Positions 33,623-42,057 of a stretch of DNA of 64,000 nt are shown here, piece by piece. Positions within the stretch are counted from its first letter, which is position 1, and the number at the start of each line of letters is the position of its first letter. The stretch lies in IMG/VR virus record IMGVR_UViG_3300036770_004723, positions 222,585 through 286,584 of that record, one strand, 5' to 3'. The translations under genes and the position numbers were made by a program. The DNA comes from a virus. The notes under the pieces are model-generated. The model was not told the origin of the DNA. It did not search any database and saw nothing but the letters and a program-made list of their open reading frames with translations.

Positions 33623-34041
33623 TTAGGATTGCCTTCAAATAGAAGTTTTCTAGCCTTTTGATCAAGGCCATCATTATCAATATGTAATAAGATACCAGGT
33701 CCAGGAATCCAACGCGAATAATGATCACAAACAGGACAGTTACAAATAGAGGAACCGTCGTCGAGATTTTTGAATTTCCAACCTTCTGTTTGCCAATCCT
33801 CTATATTGCAGTTAGGGCACCGTGTCCAACTAATTTGTTTATTTATTTCAGCATGGAGACACTTGTATAGATGTACCAACTTTTGTTCTTTTCTACTAAC
33901 AAAACTTTTTGGTGCAGGTAAGGTTTTCTTATAATTACGTAGAAACTTAAGAATATGGTAAAATTTGCTTTGACGAAATAAGCTAAAGGCAAAGATACAG
34001 ATTGTAACAGCTAACAATAGATTAAAAAAATCGTTCATCAT
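33619..34041 (-). CDS. Membrane-anchored zinc-ribbon protein
   Basis: 140 residues. N-terminal hydrophobic helix (about 4-20) then CPNCNIEDW and CNCPVCDHY, a four-cysteine zinc ribbon at about 78-105. Likely peripheral to the inner membrane. No family recognised. Confidence 0.75.
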   Translation of the reverse strand: MMNDFFNLLLAVTICIFAFSLFRQSKFYHILKFLRNYKKTLPAPKSFVSRKEQKLVHLYKCLHAEINKQISWTRCPNCNIEDWQTEGWKFKNLDDGSSICNCPVCDHYSRWIPGPGILLHIDNDGLDQKARKLLFEGNPK

Positions 34042-34571
34042 TCACCTCCAATAACAAAAGTCAGATATTCACCTTCATGTTCAACAACTTCAACAGATCT
34101 ATTAGAATATCTTTCTTTTTCTTCTTCAGTCAGCAATCTGTTAAATGTTAGAGTTTCTGGAGAATTAACACGAAGTGCTTGATTTACCATAATACCTACA
34201 AGCTCAAGATCGTGACCAAAACGCAACATTTGACTTTCATGTACGATCAAAGTTTTGACCTGTATTTCAGTATAAGGTAAATCCACCTCACCATCCAGAA
34301 CCAAATCATATCTAGCTAATTCATTGCCGTAATAAGAAATATTAAAATCCGAGTAACGTTCCAGACAGTTTTCAGGGGCTTCATGTTGCCCTTCAATGTC
34401 GTACAACTTGTTATCAAGGAACAATGAACAGTGACCGTGTATTTCTACCACGGTGCCTCCGTACATCTTTCTCAATAAATCTGCTAGTTTAAAGCAGCTT
34501 CCATTTTTATATACATGAACTGATCCATAAAAACTCTCACGTAAATCTTTAATGAAATCTAAGATTTCCAT
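34038..34571 (-). CDS. Possible papain/NlpC-fold protein
   Basis: 177 residues from the ATG at 34571 (GAGGTGAGT just upstream); an earlier ATG at 34601 is inside the previous gene's end. NGSCFKLADLLRKMYGG places a cysteine at the head of a helix, and HGHCSLFLDNKLYDIEGQ gives a histidine and a strand with D/E, in the order of papain-like folds. This arrangement occurs in many phage proteins. Enzyme activity is not established. Confidence 0.6.
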   Translation of the reverse strand: MEILDFIKDLRESFYGSVHVYKNGSCFKLADLLRKMYGGTVVEIHGHCSLFLDNKLYDIEGQHEAPENCLERYSDFNISYYGNELARYDLVLDGEVDLPYTEIQVKTLIVHESQMLRFGHDLELVGIMVNQALRVNSPETLTFNRLLTEEEKERYSNRSVEVVEHEGEYLTFVIGGE

Positions 34572-34578
34572 ACTCACC

Positions 34579-34890
34579 TCAGTTAATTGGTACATCTTCA
34601 AAAAGAATTGTTACTTGTTTGGAAAAATAATCTACTAATTGCTTGTAGTTGTGAAACTTTTCAAGTGAAATAACTTGCAGTCGGTACATTAAATAATTCC
34701 TAAAATCAAGTAACGTACCGTTCTCTGCATAGCAATCGTTTGTGCTGCTGTTCCAAACTTCTGTATCAAAACATTTTACTGAATAATCGTGTATTGACTT
34801 TAAAGTCAATTCGAAGGGTGTTTGTTCTGTTTTAGCACAAACACTGCTATTCAATTCATCTACTATATGCTGGGCTTTCTCTAAATTCAT
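34579..34890 (-). CDS. Unknown protein
   Basis: 103 residues, mixed helix and strand, three cysteines. Start overlaps the upstream gene by 35 bases. No family recognised. Confidence 0.75.
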   Translation of the reverse strand: MNLEKAQHIVDELNSSVCAKTEQTPFELTLKSIHDYSVKCFDTEVWNSSTNDCYAENGTLLDFRNYLMYRLQVISLEKFHNYKQLVDYFSKQVTILFEDVPIN

Positions 34891-35206
34891 TTATATTCCT
34901 TAACCAAAATCTTAAAATATCCAGAGCAGACAACAATTCAACAAAATCACCAGCATAAAGATCCAAATTTTCTACTACTTCGACAATCTTTAGTTCTTGG
35001 TGTTGTTTTTGTATAGGATACAGACATGCTCTTAATCTTTCTTGCATTAAACTAATCTCTTCGGCATTTCGAAAAAAACTAGAGAGACTAGCTATCTCAG
35101 CATCTAAACATTTTAATGCCGTATTTAAATAAGAAAGTTCATCAAGTTTAGTGTACTGATCTTTTACATAGACCAAAGATAATAAAACTAGTAACAGTAT
35201 TTCCAT
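34856..35206 (-). CDS. Membrane-anchored helical protein
   Basis: 116 residues. Residues 1-14 form a short hydrophobic helix (EILLLVLLSLVYV), the rest is amphipathic helix with coiled-coil character. No family recognised. Confidence 0.75.
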   Translation of the reverse strand: MEILLLVLLSLVYVKDQYTKLDELSYLNTALKCLDAEIASLSSFFRNAEEISLMQERLRACLYPIQKQHQELKIVEVVENLDLYAGDFVELLSALDILRFWLRNINEFRESPAYSR

Positions 35207-35210
35207 AAGA

Positions 35211-35960
35211 TCATCCTTGAGAAAAGTATTTCTTATCCATTAAATTTGATTCTACTAGCAGACGGTAAGTTTTACCTAAAGAAGGATCGTTTCTTTTTCC
35301 GCCTGAATTCCAATGCTTATTTATGTCCAGTACAAGTTCTTGATTATCTAATTTCTTGAGAAAAGAATTCAAGTCCATTAATTCTAGTTTCGGGTTCAGA
35401 CTACGATTAAGATTTTGTATCCTATAAGAGTCTGCTTCACTTAATTTAAAAGTACCTAGTCTAAGAAAATGCCATACTTGAGAATTTTTCGGAAAATTAA
35501 CGCTTTCACTTATACAGTAGTAAGCAACAGGCATTCCAACAGAAGGATCTGGATTTGCATTTGCTTTATTCAGCATACTAAGTCCATGACAGGTACAAAA
35601 ATCTTTTACATCAGATTTTGCTTTTGGTGCGTCAAAGAAAGTGTCAGGTATGGACTTAAAAGCGTTTTCAAAGTTTTTTGCGGATTCACCTGAAAAATAA
35701 ATCGACTCACCTAAAGAAACTAATTCAGTTTTATCCAGTAAGGATCTTTCTGTGGATCTAAACTTAGGATCGTCATTTAGTACAAAAACTTTTTGGCATA
35801 TAACAGTACTCAAAGGCAGTACATCTGGAATTTTTACACGTAAGCTAGATCCATCCTTTAGGTGAAAGAAAGCAGTGTTGTAGGACAGTGAAGCAAAAGG
35901 TATGATAACACTTTTGTTGAGATATGCAGGTGTGCTTCTATAAGACATGTTACGATACAT
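35211..35960 (-). CDS. Unknown protein
   Basis: 249 residues. GGAG eight bases before the first ATG supports it over the ATG four codons later. Contains DFCTCHGLSML near 118 and a C-terminal lysine- and leucine-rich domain. No family recognised. Confidence 0.82.
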   Translation of the reverse strand: MYRNMSYRSTPAYLNKSVIIPFASLSYNTAFFHLKDGSSLRVKIPDVLPLSTVICQKVFVLNDDPKFRSTERSLLDKTELVSLGESIYFSGESAKNFENAFKSIPDTFFDAPKAKSDVKDFCTCHGLSMLNKANANPDPSVGMPVAYYCISESVNFPKNSQVWHFLRLGTFKLSEADSYRIQNLNRSLNPKLELMDLNSFLKKLDNQELVLDINKHWNSGGKRNDPSLGKTYRLLVESNLMDKKYFSQG

Positions 35961-35974
35961 GATACGTACTCCGA

Positions 35975-36020
35975 AAACAAGAAAAGGCTAGGAGAAGATA
36001 CTTCTTCTTACTCTAGCCTT
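35975..36020 (-). terminator. Terminator-like hairpin
   Basis: Stem AAGGCTAG/CTAGCCTT (35984-35991 with 36013-36020) with an inner GAAG/CTTC pairing, followed on the minus strand by CCTTTTCTTGTTTT. It stands between the small gene at 36032 and the 35960 start. Confidence 0.8.
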
Positions 36021-36021
36021 G

Positions 36022-36029
36022 ATTTACAG
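36022..36029 (-). promoter_or_regulatory. CTGTAAAT intergenic motif, copy 4
   Basis: ACTGTAAATC starts two bases after the stop of the 59-residue gene and lies directly before the hairpin, as in copies 2 and 6. Confidence 0.4.
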
Positions 36030-36031
36030 TA

Positions 36032-36211
36032 TTAAATGTCATAAGTTTCCACGATCAGATTACCAATTTTCTTAACAACTGAGTAGAAACTTTTCTTCTT
36101 TTTACCTCGACGCAAGGCTTTAGTTCGTGCATCGTTTATACTATTTACTTCGCATATTTCCACAGACTTATGGTTGTGTACTGAAATTAATACTAAGGTA
36201 TGCTGTTTCAT
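36032..36211 (-). CDS. 59-residue basic protein
   Basis: ATG at 36211 with GAGAAA upstream, stop at 36032-36034. Strand-like start (TLVLISVHNHKSV), a basic centre RRGKKKK and a strand-like end. It fills a 220-base gap. The layout (short, basic, two strands around a lysine patch) suggests a small nucleic-acid-binding protein; no family recognised. Confidence 0.65.
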   Translation of the reverse strand: MKQHTLVLISVHNHKSVEICEVNSINDARTKALRRGKKKKSFYSVVKKIGNLIVETYDI

Positions 36212-36239
36212 AAAATTTCTCGATGCCTTTAAATAATGT

Positions 36240-36521
36240 TTAGCGTCTTTCTTTTCTTTTTCCTTTTTCCTTTGGTGGAGGCAGGCCGTTTGCTATCCGT
36301 AAAAAATTTTGAATAGCTTCATACCTTTGTTCAGTTGTACAGCGTAACATCATTACGGCTGTTTCTTTTGCCTTAAGTCCAAAATCTGAAGACCTCAGTA
36401 TATTATTTGAGATATCTATCACAGTTTTATCGAAATTCTCACCGTACTTAATGCCGATTAAATAACCAAGTGCATAGGTAAATGGTAATTCTTTTCTGTC
36501 GTCATACTTTAACATAGCCAA
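36240..36521 (-). CDS. Small basic-tailed protein
   Basis: 93 residues, helical with a K/R/E-rich tail (KEKGKRKERR). Starts inside the end of the zinc-ribbon gene upstream. No family recognised. Confidence 0.75.
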   Translation of the reverse strand: MAMLKYDDRKELPFTYALGYLIGIKYGENFDKTVIDISNNILRSSDFGLKAKETAVMMLRCTTEQRYEAIQNFLRIANGLPPPKEKGKRKERR

Positions 36522-37146
36522 TATCTTTGTATGAAGTGCATTGCTTTGTTTTGCGATCTATACGCACGATTGCTTTAGCTGAAAAACGCTTAAGCTTGTT
36601 CTCGAACATTACACCTAAATCAAACTTTGATTTATCACTGAACTCAAAAATATTGACAGGTAAATAAATTTGATAGTCGTATGCTGACGGACTATCAAAT
36701 TTAACTTGCAGTATCCTGTAGCAAATTTCATCTGTAGGCTGTGAAGGCAATAGATCTCCAAGATACAGCATTGATCCATCAGGTAAATCGAACATGTTTT
36801 CGACTTCTTGTACTGACAATACTTGGTATTGAATACCTGTAACAACATGTTCAAACCAACGCATTTCACTGAACGGTTGTTTCTCCACGTATTCATTTAA
36901 GGCGGGTAATTCAAAAGTTTTACAATATTTTACTGCATGTGTCTTGGACTGCAAAACATTCAATAAATTACGGATACCTGTTTCAGTTTTCAGAAAAAAC
37001 TTTAACATTTTTTCTTGATGTTTCATAGAAAGAGTCATTGCCTCTTGACTCCATTCACTTGTGCCACAACCGCAACTAGCAAATGGCTCAAAAATTTCAT
37101 GGACAATAAGTTGGTTGCATTTAGGGCAATCGCTTGGAATACTCAT
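36502..37146 (-). CDS. Zinc-ribbon protein of unknown function
   Basis: 214 residues. CPKCNQLI at 7-14 and SCGCGT near 29-34 form a likely N-terminal zinc ribbon. The rest is mixed with a LPDGSMLYLGDLLPSQP segment. No family recognised. Confidence 0.8.
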   Translation of the reverse strand: MSIPSDCPKCNQLIVHEIFEPFASCGCGTSEWSQEAMTLSMKHQEKMLKFFLKTETGIRNLLNVLQSKTHAVKYCKTFELPALNEYVEKQPFSEMRWFEHVVTGIQYQVLSVQEVENMFDLPDGSMLYLGDLLPSQPTDEICYRILQVKFDSPSAYDYQIYLPVNIFEFSDKSKFDLGVMFENKLKRFSAKAIVRIDRKTKQCTSYKDIGYVKV

Positions 37147-37526
37147 TTTATTTCCTTATAATAAATTTTCAACAAGCCATCTAAGACTTCATTGGTTACA
37201 GTATAGCTGTTACGTAAAAGCAATTCACCTAATCTAGGTGCAATAACATTTTCAAACAAAATACCTTCAACTTCTGGAAGTTTGGCCACAATTGACTCTA
37301 ACTCTTGCATAAGAGATCTAAAGTGGCCTTGACTAACCGCGTCTGGATTTTCTGAATTAGTTACGTTTGAAACAGTAACCACTAATTTTATTTCTTTATC
37401 TACACGTTGTTTACCTATTCTAAGATAAACATCTATACCTGTAGGATAGAACCATTGACTACGTGGCAACAAACTGTTTTTGTTGTCGATAATAAACTTT
37501 TCTATAGCGTTATACATTTTGTCCAT
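37143..37526 (-). CDS. Unknown protein
   Basis: 127 residues, alpha/beta (YLRIGKQRVDKEIKLVVTVS), coupled by ATGA overlap. No family recognised. Confidence 0.8.
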   Translation of the reverse strand: MDKMYNAIEKFIIDNKNSLLPRSQWFYPTGIDVYLRIGKQRVDKEIKLVVTVSNVTNSENPDAVSQGHFRSLMQELESIVAKLPEVEGILFENVIAPRLGELLLRNSYTVTNEVLDGLLKIYYKEIK

Positions 37527-37533
37527 AACTACC

Positions 37534-38232
37534 TCAATTTCTGACAGTTTTTAAATCTGATTCGAATTCTTTTATAAGATCCTTATTTTTCTCAGTATCA
37601 TCTTTTAGGTAGGCAATAAACTTTTTCAACATACTTTCTTTTTTATTTTTAAGTAAGTCAGATAAATCTAAATGATCTAAAAAATTCATGAGAATGATTT
37701 TTCTGGCATCTAAATTCTTCATGTACACAAAAACTCTTACTTTTTCCGAAGAAAGATCGTTTAGGTGATCTTTATATTGAAGTAATTCAACATGTTCTGC
37801 CAATTCTGTATGTTTCTCGCAAACAGCCACAACAGAATACCACTCAACTGAGTCAAAGTTTAATATGATACCAGTACTGGGTTCCTTAAACCCAAATAAC
37901 TGCGGATACGTTTGCAGTATGTAACTTACATACCCACTTTCACTCATTTTTAATGTATCTAGTTCTATATCCGGCGATTTAGACTTGCCAGGTTTAAATT
38001 GAACGACAGTTGTTTTGATGCTTCTATTAATTAAATAGTTAGATTGTGCCTGATCTTGACTTGCCTTGATTTGCAAAATACGCTTGTGTACCTTACGCAA
38101 GGTTTTAATGTATTTGTCGTGCGCTTCTTTTGCAGACTGCACTAGATCGTCCACTTCACCAGTAGGCTTTAGTGCAACGGCATCTATAACTGCCTTTAAT
38201 TCAGGCCATGAACTAATTTTGAATTCTGACAT
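37534..38232 (-). CDS. Unknown helical protein
   Basis: 232 residues, long charged helices at about 25-60 and 185-230, coiled-coil-like. No family recognised. Confidence 0.82.
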   Translation of the reverse strand: MSEFKISSWPELKAVIDAVALKPTGEVDDLVQSAKEAHDKYIKTLRKVHKRILQIKASQDQAQSNYLINRSIKTTVVQFKPGKSKSPDIELDTLKMSESGYVSYILQTYPQLFGFKEPSTGIILNFDSVEWYSVVAVCEKHTELAEHVELLQYKDHLNDLSSEKVRVFVYMKNLDARKIILMNFLDHLDLSDLLKNKKESMLKKFIAYLKDDTEKNKDLIKEFESDLKTVRN

Positions 38233-38239
38233 AAATACC

Positions 38240-38926
38240 TCAAGTGTTAGTTGGTTCTGGTAAACCTAATGCAATACGGTGAATGTTACTGCGGCGAAAT
38301 GCAGTTAAGATTTCTGCTACTTCTTGGGCGTATTCACGATTACCTTTATGTCCGCCGTTGTAACTGGCAACAACTTTACGCCAAACACCTTTATGTCGTT
38401 TTTCCCAAAATTCAATTTCTAAAATAGCGTGTTTAATAGAAAAATCAAGTTCATGGATCAAACGCGCACACACTAGATTGCGATTAAATTTTGAGTCCTC
38501 AATTTTTTCACGCTGCATAACATTCACAATTTTATTATGAAAAGGGCCGCAGCTAGGATCGTTTAAATTAACTGGCCAACTACTTGCACGGCTTTCTTTC
38601 CATGCAATTGCAGTTAGTGTAAGCTGGTGTCCTGTGTGTGCAGTTGCATCATAGATCTCAAGAATTTTATCCATTTTTTCTTCCGATAAATCATTAAGAC
38701 CATATTTCTTTGCATAAGCAGTGTCACGGAAAACAAGTTCTTGCCTTACCGTATCATTAAGTTCCCCTACGTCAACCATGATTTCTGTACTATTATCCCG
38801 GATGGTTGTTAAAGTTTCGGCCATTTCAGTTACCGTATTTTGAATTGTCCAGTATTGGTAACTCATAACCATCAATAGCAAAGTTGATACAGTGGCCCAA
38901 ACTTTAACGATCATAAATTTCTTCAT
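38240..38926 (-). CDS. Signal-anchored lytic transglycosylase (endolysin-like)
   Basis: 228 residues. N-terminal helix at about 5-22 looks like an uncleaved signal anchor, typical of SAR endolysins. The SLT-type core follows: AIAWKESRASSW with catalytic Glu111, a DPSCGPF segment and VVASYNGG near the C-terminus, the tyrosine-bearing motif of soluble lytic transglycosylases. It would cut the glycan strand of peptidoglycan, either at lysis or on entry. It lies just upstream (in transcription) of unknown genes rather than of a holin. Confidence 0.82.
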   Translation of the reverse strand: MKKFMIVKVWATVSTLLLMVMSYQYWTIQNTVTEMAETLTTIRDNSTEIMVDVGELNDTVRQELVFRDTAYAKKYGLNDLSEEKMDKILEIYDATAHTGHQLTLTAIAWKESRASSWPVNLNDPSCGPFHNKIVNVMQREKIEDSKFNRNLVCARLIHELDFSIKHAILEIEFWEKRHKGVWRKVVASYNGGHKGNREYAQEVAEILTAFRRSNIHRIALGLPEPTNT

Positions 38927-38944
38927 AAGATTCTCACATATTAT

Positions 38945-39424
38945 CTAAACAAATGGAAAGGCTTTACGTAAATCTTCTGCGTTCCAAGATACTTCACGTA
39001 AAGCAAATTCAGGTACACATAAACCTGAATCATGATAAACATAATTACCTACACACCTGAGATTTTTATTATGGTGTTTTTGCCAATACCAAATCTCTCC
39101 AACTTCTTTAAACTTCTCAATAGCTAACAATGCTACTTCTTTACTGCAAATACAATAACGATCATCATATCCATAGTCGCGTGTTGGATTCACATAAATT
39201 GCTACACGGTAAGCTAATCGCTTTACGATCAAACGTGTGTCACCAACAGTAACATCAAACAGTAGATCACCAAATGCTTTTGTAAGATCTTCTTTTTCGC
39301 TGTCAGCATTAAGTAAGGTAACTGTTTGATCAATTAAAGTTTGAGGTACAGTTAAAATAACTTCACTGCCTTTTCTTTCAAAAGGACAAGAAATTAAATC
39401 ACCTAGCAGTTTAATGTGCGTCAT
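38945..39424 (-). CDS. Unknown protein next to the SspB-like gene
   Basis: 159 residues, mixed alpha/beta with several cysteines (LISCPF, YCICSKE, LRCVGN). Probably translated together with the SspB-like gene before it (10-base gap). No family recognised. Confidence 0.8.
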   Translation of the reverse strand: MTHIKLLGDLISCPFERKGSEVILTVPQTLIDQTVTLLNADSEKEDLTKAFGDLLFDVTVGDTRLIVKRLAYRVAIYVNPTRDYGYDDRYCICSKEVALLAIEKFKEVGEIWYWQKHHNKNLRCVGNYVYHDSGLCVPEFALREVSWNAEDLRKAFPFV

Positions 39425-39433
39425 AGCTTATAC

Positions 39434-39874
39434 TCACTTTACAAGAGTTAGATTAGGTCTTTTAACTTCAGGCTGTGTTTCAGTTTCTTCGGTAGCTACC
39501 ATAATGAAAGGATTAAAAATTTCAGAATTCTGGTCAGTTAGATCTTTAATTGCTAGAATAGCTCCGATTGGTATACTAAAGTTACACTGCATTTGATCCA
39601 CACTGACAGATCCGGAGATAGATCCATCTTTAATAACGAAAACCGGACAAGCTTTTTGGCTGACATTCAACGTTAGCCTTCCTGAATCAGGATCTATTCT
39701 TGAAGCTAAAGGTCCTGAAATATTTAGGCCGTGTACATCTGCTTTTTTCGCCTGACCTTCATTCTCTATCATTACATGACAAAGAACGTCAATAAATACA
39801 CGATGTTTTGCCTTACGCAGTTCATTTAGGATATGAGTTACTGCAATGTACCTAGCTTCTTTAAAGATGTCCAT
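39434..39874 (-). CDS. SspB-like ClpXP adaptor homologue
   Basis: 146 residues. The body parallels SspB: an N-terminal helix (residues about 6-22), a strand FIDVL, then LTLNVSQKA, and the segment CNFSIPIGAILAIKD, which corresponds to SVPLAAVLAIYA in bacterial SspB. A variable acidic linker (EETETQPE) leads to a C-terminal RPNLTLVK, matching the ClpX-binding tail RPALRVVK of SspB. SspB delivers ssrA-tagged and other proteins to ClpXP; a phage copy could redirect host proteolysis or compete with host SspB. Body and tail both match, which makes chance unlikely, though loops differ. Confidence 0.8.
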   Translation of the reverse strand: MDIFKEARYIAVTHILNELRKAKHRVFIDVLCHVMIENEGQAKKADVHGLNISGPLASRIDPDSGRLTLNVSQKACPVFVIKDGSISGSVSVDQMQCNFSIPIGAILAIKDLTDQNSEIFNPFIMVATEETETQPEVKRPNLTLVK

Positions 39875-39890
39875 GAATTACTCCAAATTA

Positions 39891-39913
39891 AAAGCCGGAA
39901 ACTAACCGGCGTC
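39891..39913 (-). terminator. Terminator after the 39954 gene
   Basis: GCCGG/CCGGC stem (39894-39898 with 39906-39910) with a 7-base loop and TTTTAATT after it in transcript direction. Confidence 0.75.
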
Positions 39914-39953
39914 TTTATTAAATGATTTCAACTTATTGATTTGAGTCAAAAAC

Positions 39954-40589
39954 TTACTCTACCTGAAGTAAGAAATATTTTGAGCTAGGTAAAAAGTTGA
40001 ACCGATATACATCTGATTCTTTTTCTTTTGAGACATAGCAGCCAAGTAAAGTACTTACATAAGTATAAATACTTTTTAGGTCCAGCCCTGTTTCAGCACA
40101 AAAATCTAACCAGTCTTGAATTAAAGGTAGTGCGTACTTACCTAAGAAGTGAAGATTGTCAACGCTTTTTACAAAAATTTCTTCACGGATTGACCTGTTA
40201 ACGCTGTACAAAATATTTTCTTTTAGAGCCTTGTGTTGTTCATTAAAATCAATCAACAAAAACACGTTACCTATATCCAGCACATACATACCGCTATGTG
40301 CTTTGTTATTAGAGTAAAAGAATTTAACGCCGTAACGTTCACGGATTATGTCAGATATTTGCACATGGTCAACAACGCCGTTAACAGAACAATAGCCTAA
40401 AAGGCGATGTACAAAGTTTGTAATTGCTTGTGTAGATTCAACGTATTGTTCTGGATATGATAAACACTGCAAAATATTGTGTTTTGTTTTCCAGCCACTT
40501 ACCATTGTGTTAAGTTGTGTTAGGTCATTGCGTAATGGTTTCGGATTCGTTAAATCCAATAACTGTTTTAATGATAAACGTGTGTCCAT
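39954..40589 (-). CDS. Unknown protein
   Basis: 211 residues, alpha/beta with a central strand pair (MYVLDIGNVFLLIDF). No family recognised. Confidence 0.82.
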   Translation of the reverse strand: MDTRLSLKQLLDLTNPKPLRNDLTQLNTMVSGWKTKHNILQCLSYPEQYVESTQAITNFVHRLLGYCSVNGVVDHVQISDIIRERYGVKFFYSNNKAHSGMYVLDIGNVFLLIDFNEQHKALKENILYSVNRSIREEIFVKSVDNLHFLGKYALPLIQDWLDFCAETGLDLKSIYTYVSTLLGCYVSKEKESDVYRFNFLPSSKYFLLQVE

Positions 40590-40592
40590 ATC

Positions 40593-40907
40593 TTACTCCT
40601 TATTAAATTCTTTGGTAATAATTTCTTGTAGTTTGTACGATAAATCTAAAGCTGTTGGAAAACTTTGCTCGTTACGTTCTGCTTCCAGTTCTTCCATAAG
40701 CTTGTAGTAACTAACTTGATTATCGTATTGCTTAAGCGTTTTATCCAAAACGTTTTTAATTTCTTCGATAAAACGTTTGTTACAGGTTGATTCATATAAA
40801 ATTTCACGTTCTCTTTCACGGAATTTTCGTTCAATCTTTTCAAGACGTAAGTTAAAGTACAAATTTGATAATACAAAACAAATTAAGGCTACGGCAATAT
40901 AAATCAT
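40593..40907 (-). CDS. Membrane-anchored coiled-coil protein
   Basis: 104 residues. Hydrophobic N-terminal helix (about 2-18), then a long charged helix rich in R and E. Topology resembles an inner spanin (Rz), but it is far from the lysis-type genes and no lipoprotein gene follows. Confidence 0.72.
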   Translation of the reverse strand: MIYIAVALICFVLSNLYFNLRLEKIERKFREREREILYESTCNKRFIEEIKNVLDKTLKQYDNQVSYYKLMEELEAERNEQSFPTALDLSYKLQEIITKEFNKE

Positions 40908-40923
40908 GAGATTCTCCTTAAGT

Positions 40924-40931
40924 ATTTACAG
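40924..40931 (-). promoter_or_regulatory. CTGTAAAT intergenic motif, copy 5
   Basis: GTAACTGTAAATACTTAAGG, 17 bases before the ATG of the 40907 gene. A hairpin lies 33 bases upstream of it rather than downstream. Confidence 0.4.
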
Positions 40932-40963
40932 TTACCTAGATTATTTAAACAATTACCTGTATT

Positions 40964-40987
40964 GTGTATGCTACAAAGAACATACAC
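40964..40987 (-). terminator. Intercistronic hairpin
   Basis: Seven-base stem GTGTATG/CATACAC with a 10-base loop, 10 bases after the stop of the 40998 gene. No strong T-run follows, so termination is uncertain. Confidence 0.5.
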
Positions 40988-40997
40988 TAACAAATAA

Positions 40998-42026
40998 CTA
41001 CTCTTGATAAATGCCATTTACAAATACAGCACTATCAAGCTTTTCGATTACACTGCGACGGTACTCAGTGGTCAAAACATTAAGATCCGTAAAACCGTAG
41101 GACTTAAATGTATTAGCAGAATCGAATAGTGCGATCATAACCTCTATGCTTGCACTCAAGTTAGTTTCAACTTCCGTTTTATCCTCTGCTGTAATTCGGA
41201 ATATAATACGACTATTTTTTTCAACAGAGCCGTAAAGTGCCACGTTTTTATTTTTAACGTGTTCCATGTTTTTAGCATTGGTAAAAGAGTATGAATTACG
41301 CAACTTCGACTCAATCATCCGGAGATCAAATAAGTCAAGTACGGTATCTTCAAACTTTTTACCGTTGAATTCCATTAATGTTAAACCTTTTAACTTCAAA
41401 CAGGTTTCCAGTAATGTGCAAAGTGTATCGAATTCGCTTTCGTTCAAAGTGTTATATGTGATCACATTACTTTTGGTTTCAATAGAGGCCAAAGTAGATA
41501 CATCTGACATATTTTCAAACAGCAAATTGATAAATCCAGAAGCATCAGTTAAAATATTACTATTTCTATGACTTCCATCTAAAGCGTTTGTTATGGATTC
41601 CAAAACTTCGTTACGTTGGATATTAATGCTTGCGTACAAGCTGTCTTGCATTTCATAAAGTAATGCAGCCCAAACTTCTAATACAGGATCATCGGCACCT
41701 ACCGCCAAAAATTCAGAAAAAGAATTGTCATTTTGGTCTAGCTCAGGAATTCGACCTGAGTGTAGTAAGTGTTGAGATCTTGAACAACATTCTTCAATAA
41801 AGAAGTAGGCTAAGGCTTTACATCTCCGATAAAGCAGTGGAGTATTTGCAACTACCATTGCATCATATCCAACTTCAGTTGAAAGAAGCTGCGCCATAAC
41901 ATACGCAAGATCGTTCTCTAGTTTACGAAAGTCGTCTTTAGCCAAAAGATTTTCTTCTGAGGCAGAAACAACTGGAACAAACATATTCCAAGCACGTTGC
42001 ATAATATTACTTGCTGTTAATCGCAT
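40998..42026 (-). CDS. Unknown protein
   Basis: 342 residues, helix-rich, with a C-terminal third of mixed structure (SRIIFRITAEDKTEV). No family recognised. Confidence 0.85.
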   Translation of the reverse strand: MRLTASNIMQRAWNMFVPVVSASEENLLAKDDFRKLENDLAYVMAQLLSTEVGYDAMVVANTPLLYRRCKALAYFFIEECCSRSQHLLHSGRIPELDQNDNSFSEFLAVGADDPVLEVWAALLYEMQDSLYASINIQRNEVLESITNALDGSHRNSNILTDASGFINLLFENMSDVSTLASIETKSNVITYNTLNESEFDTLCTLLETCLKLKGLTLMEFNGKKFEDTVLDLFDLRMIESKLRNSYSFTNAKNMEHVKNKNVALYGSVEKNSRIIFRITAEDKTEVETNLSASIEVMIALFDSANTFKSYGFTDLNVLTTEYRRSVIEKLDSAVFVNGIYQE

Positions 42027-42057
42027 AAAAGCTGTCCTTAAAGTTTATCGGATAAAT

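Noticed and set aside
33546-33728. 60-codon minus frame
   Set aside because: Overlaps two better-supported coupled genes in other frames.
36615-36896. Minus-strand frame of 93 codons inside the zinc-ribbon gene
   Set aside because: Shadow frame within 36502-37146, which has the ribosome binding site and cysteine motifs.
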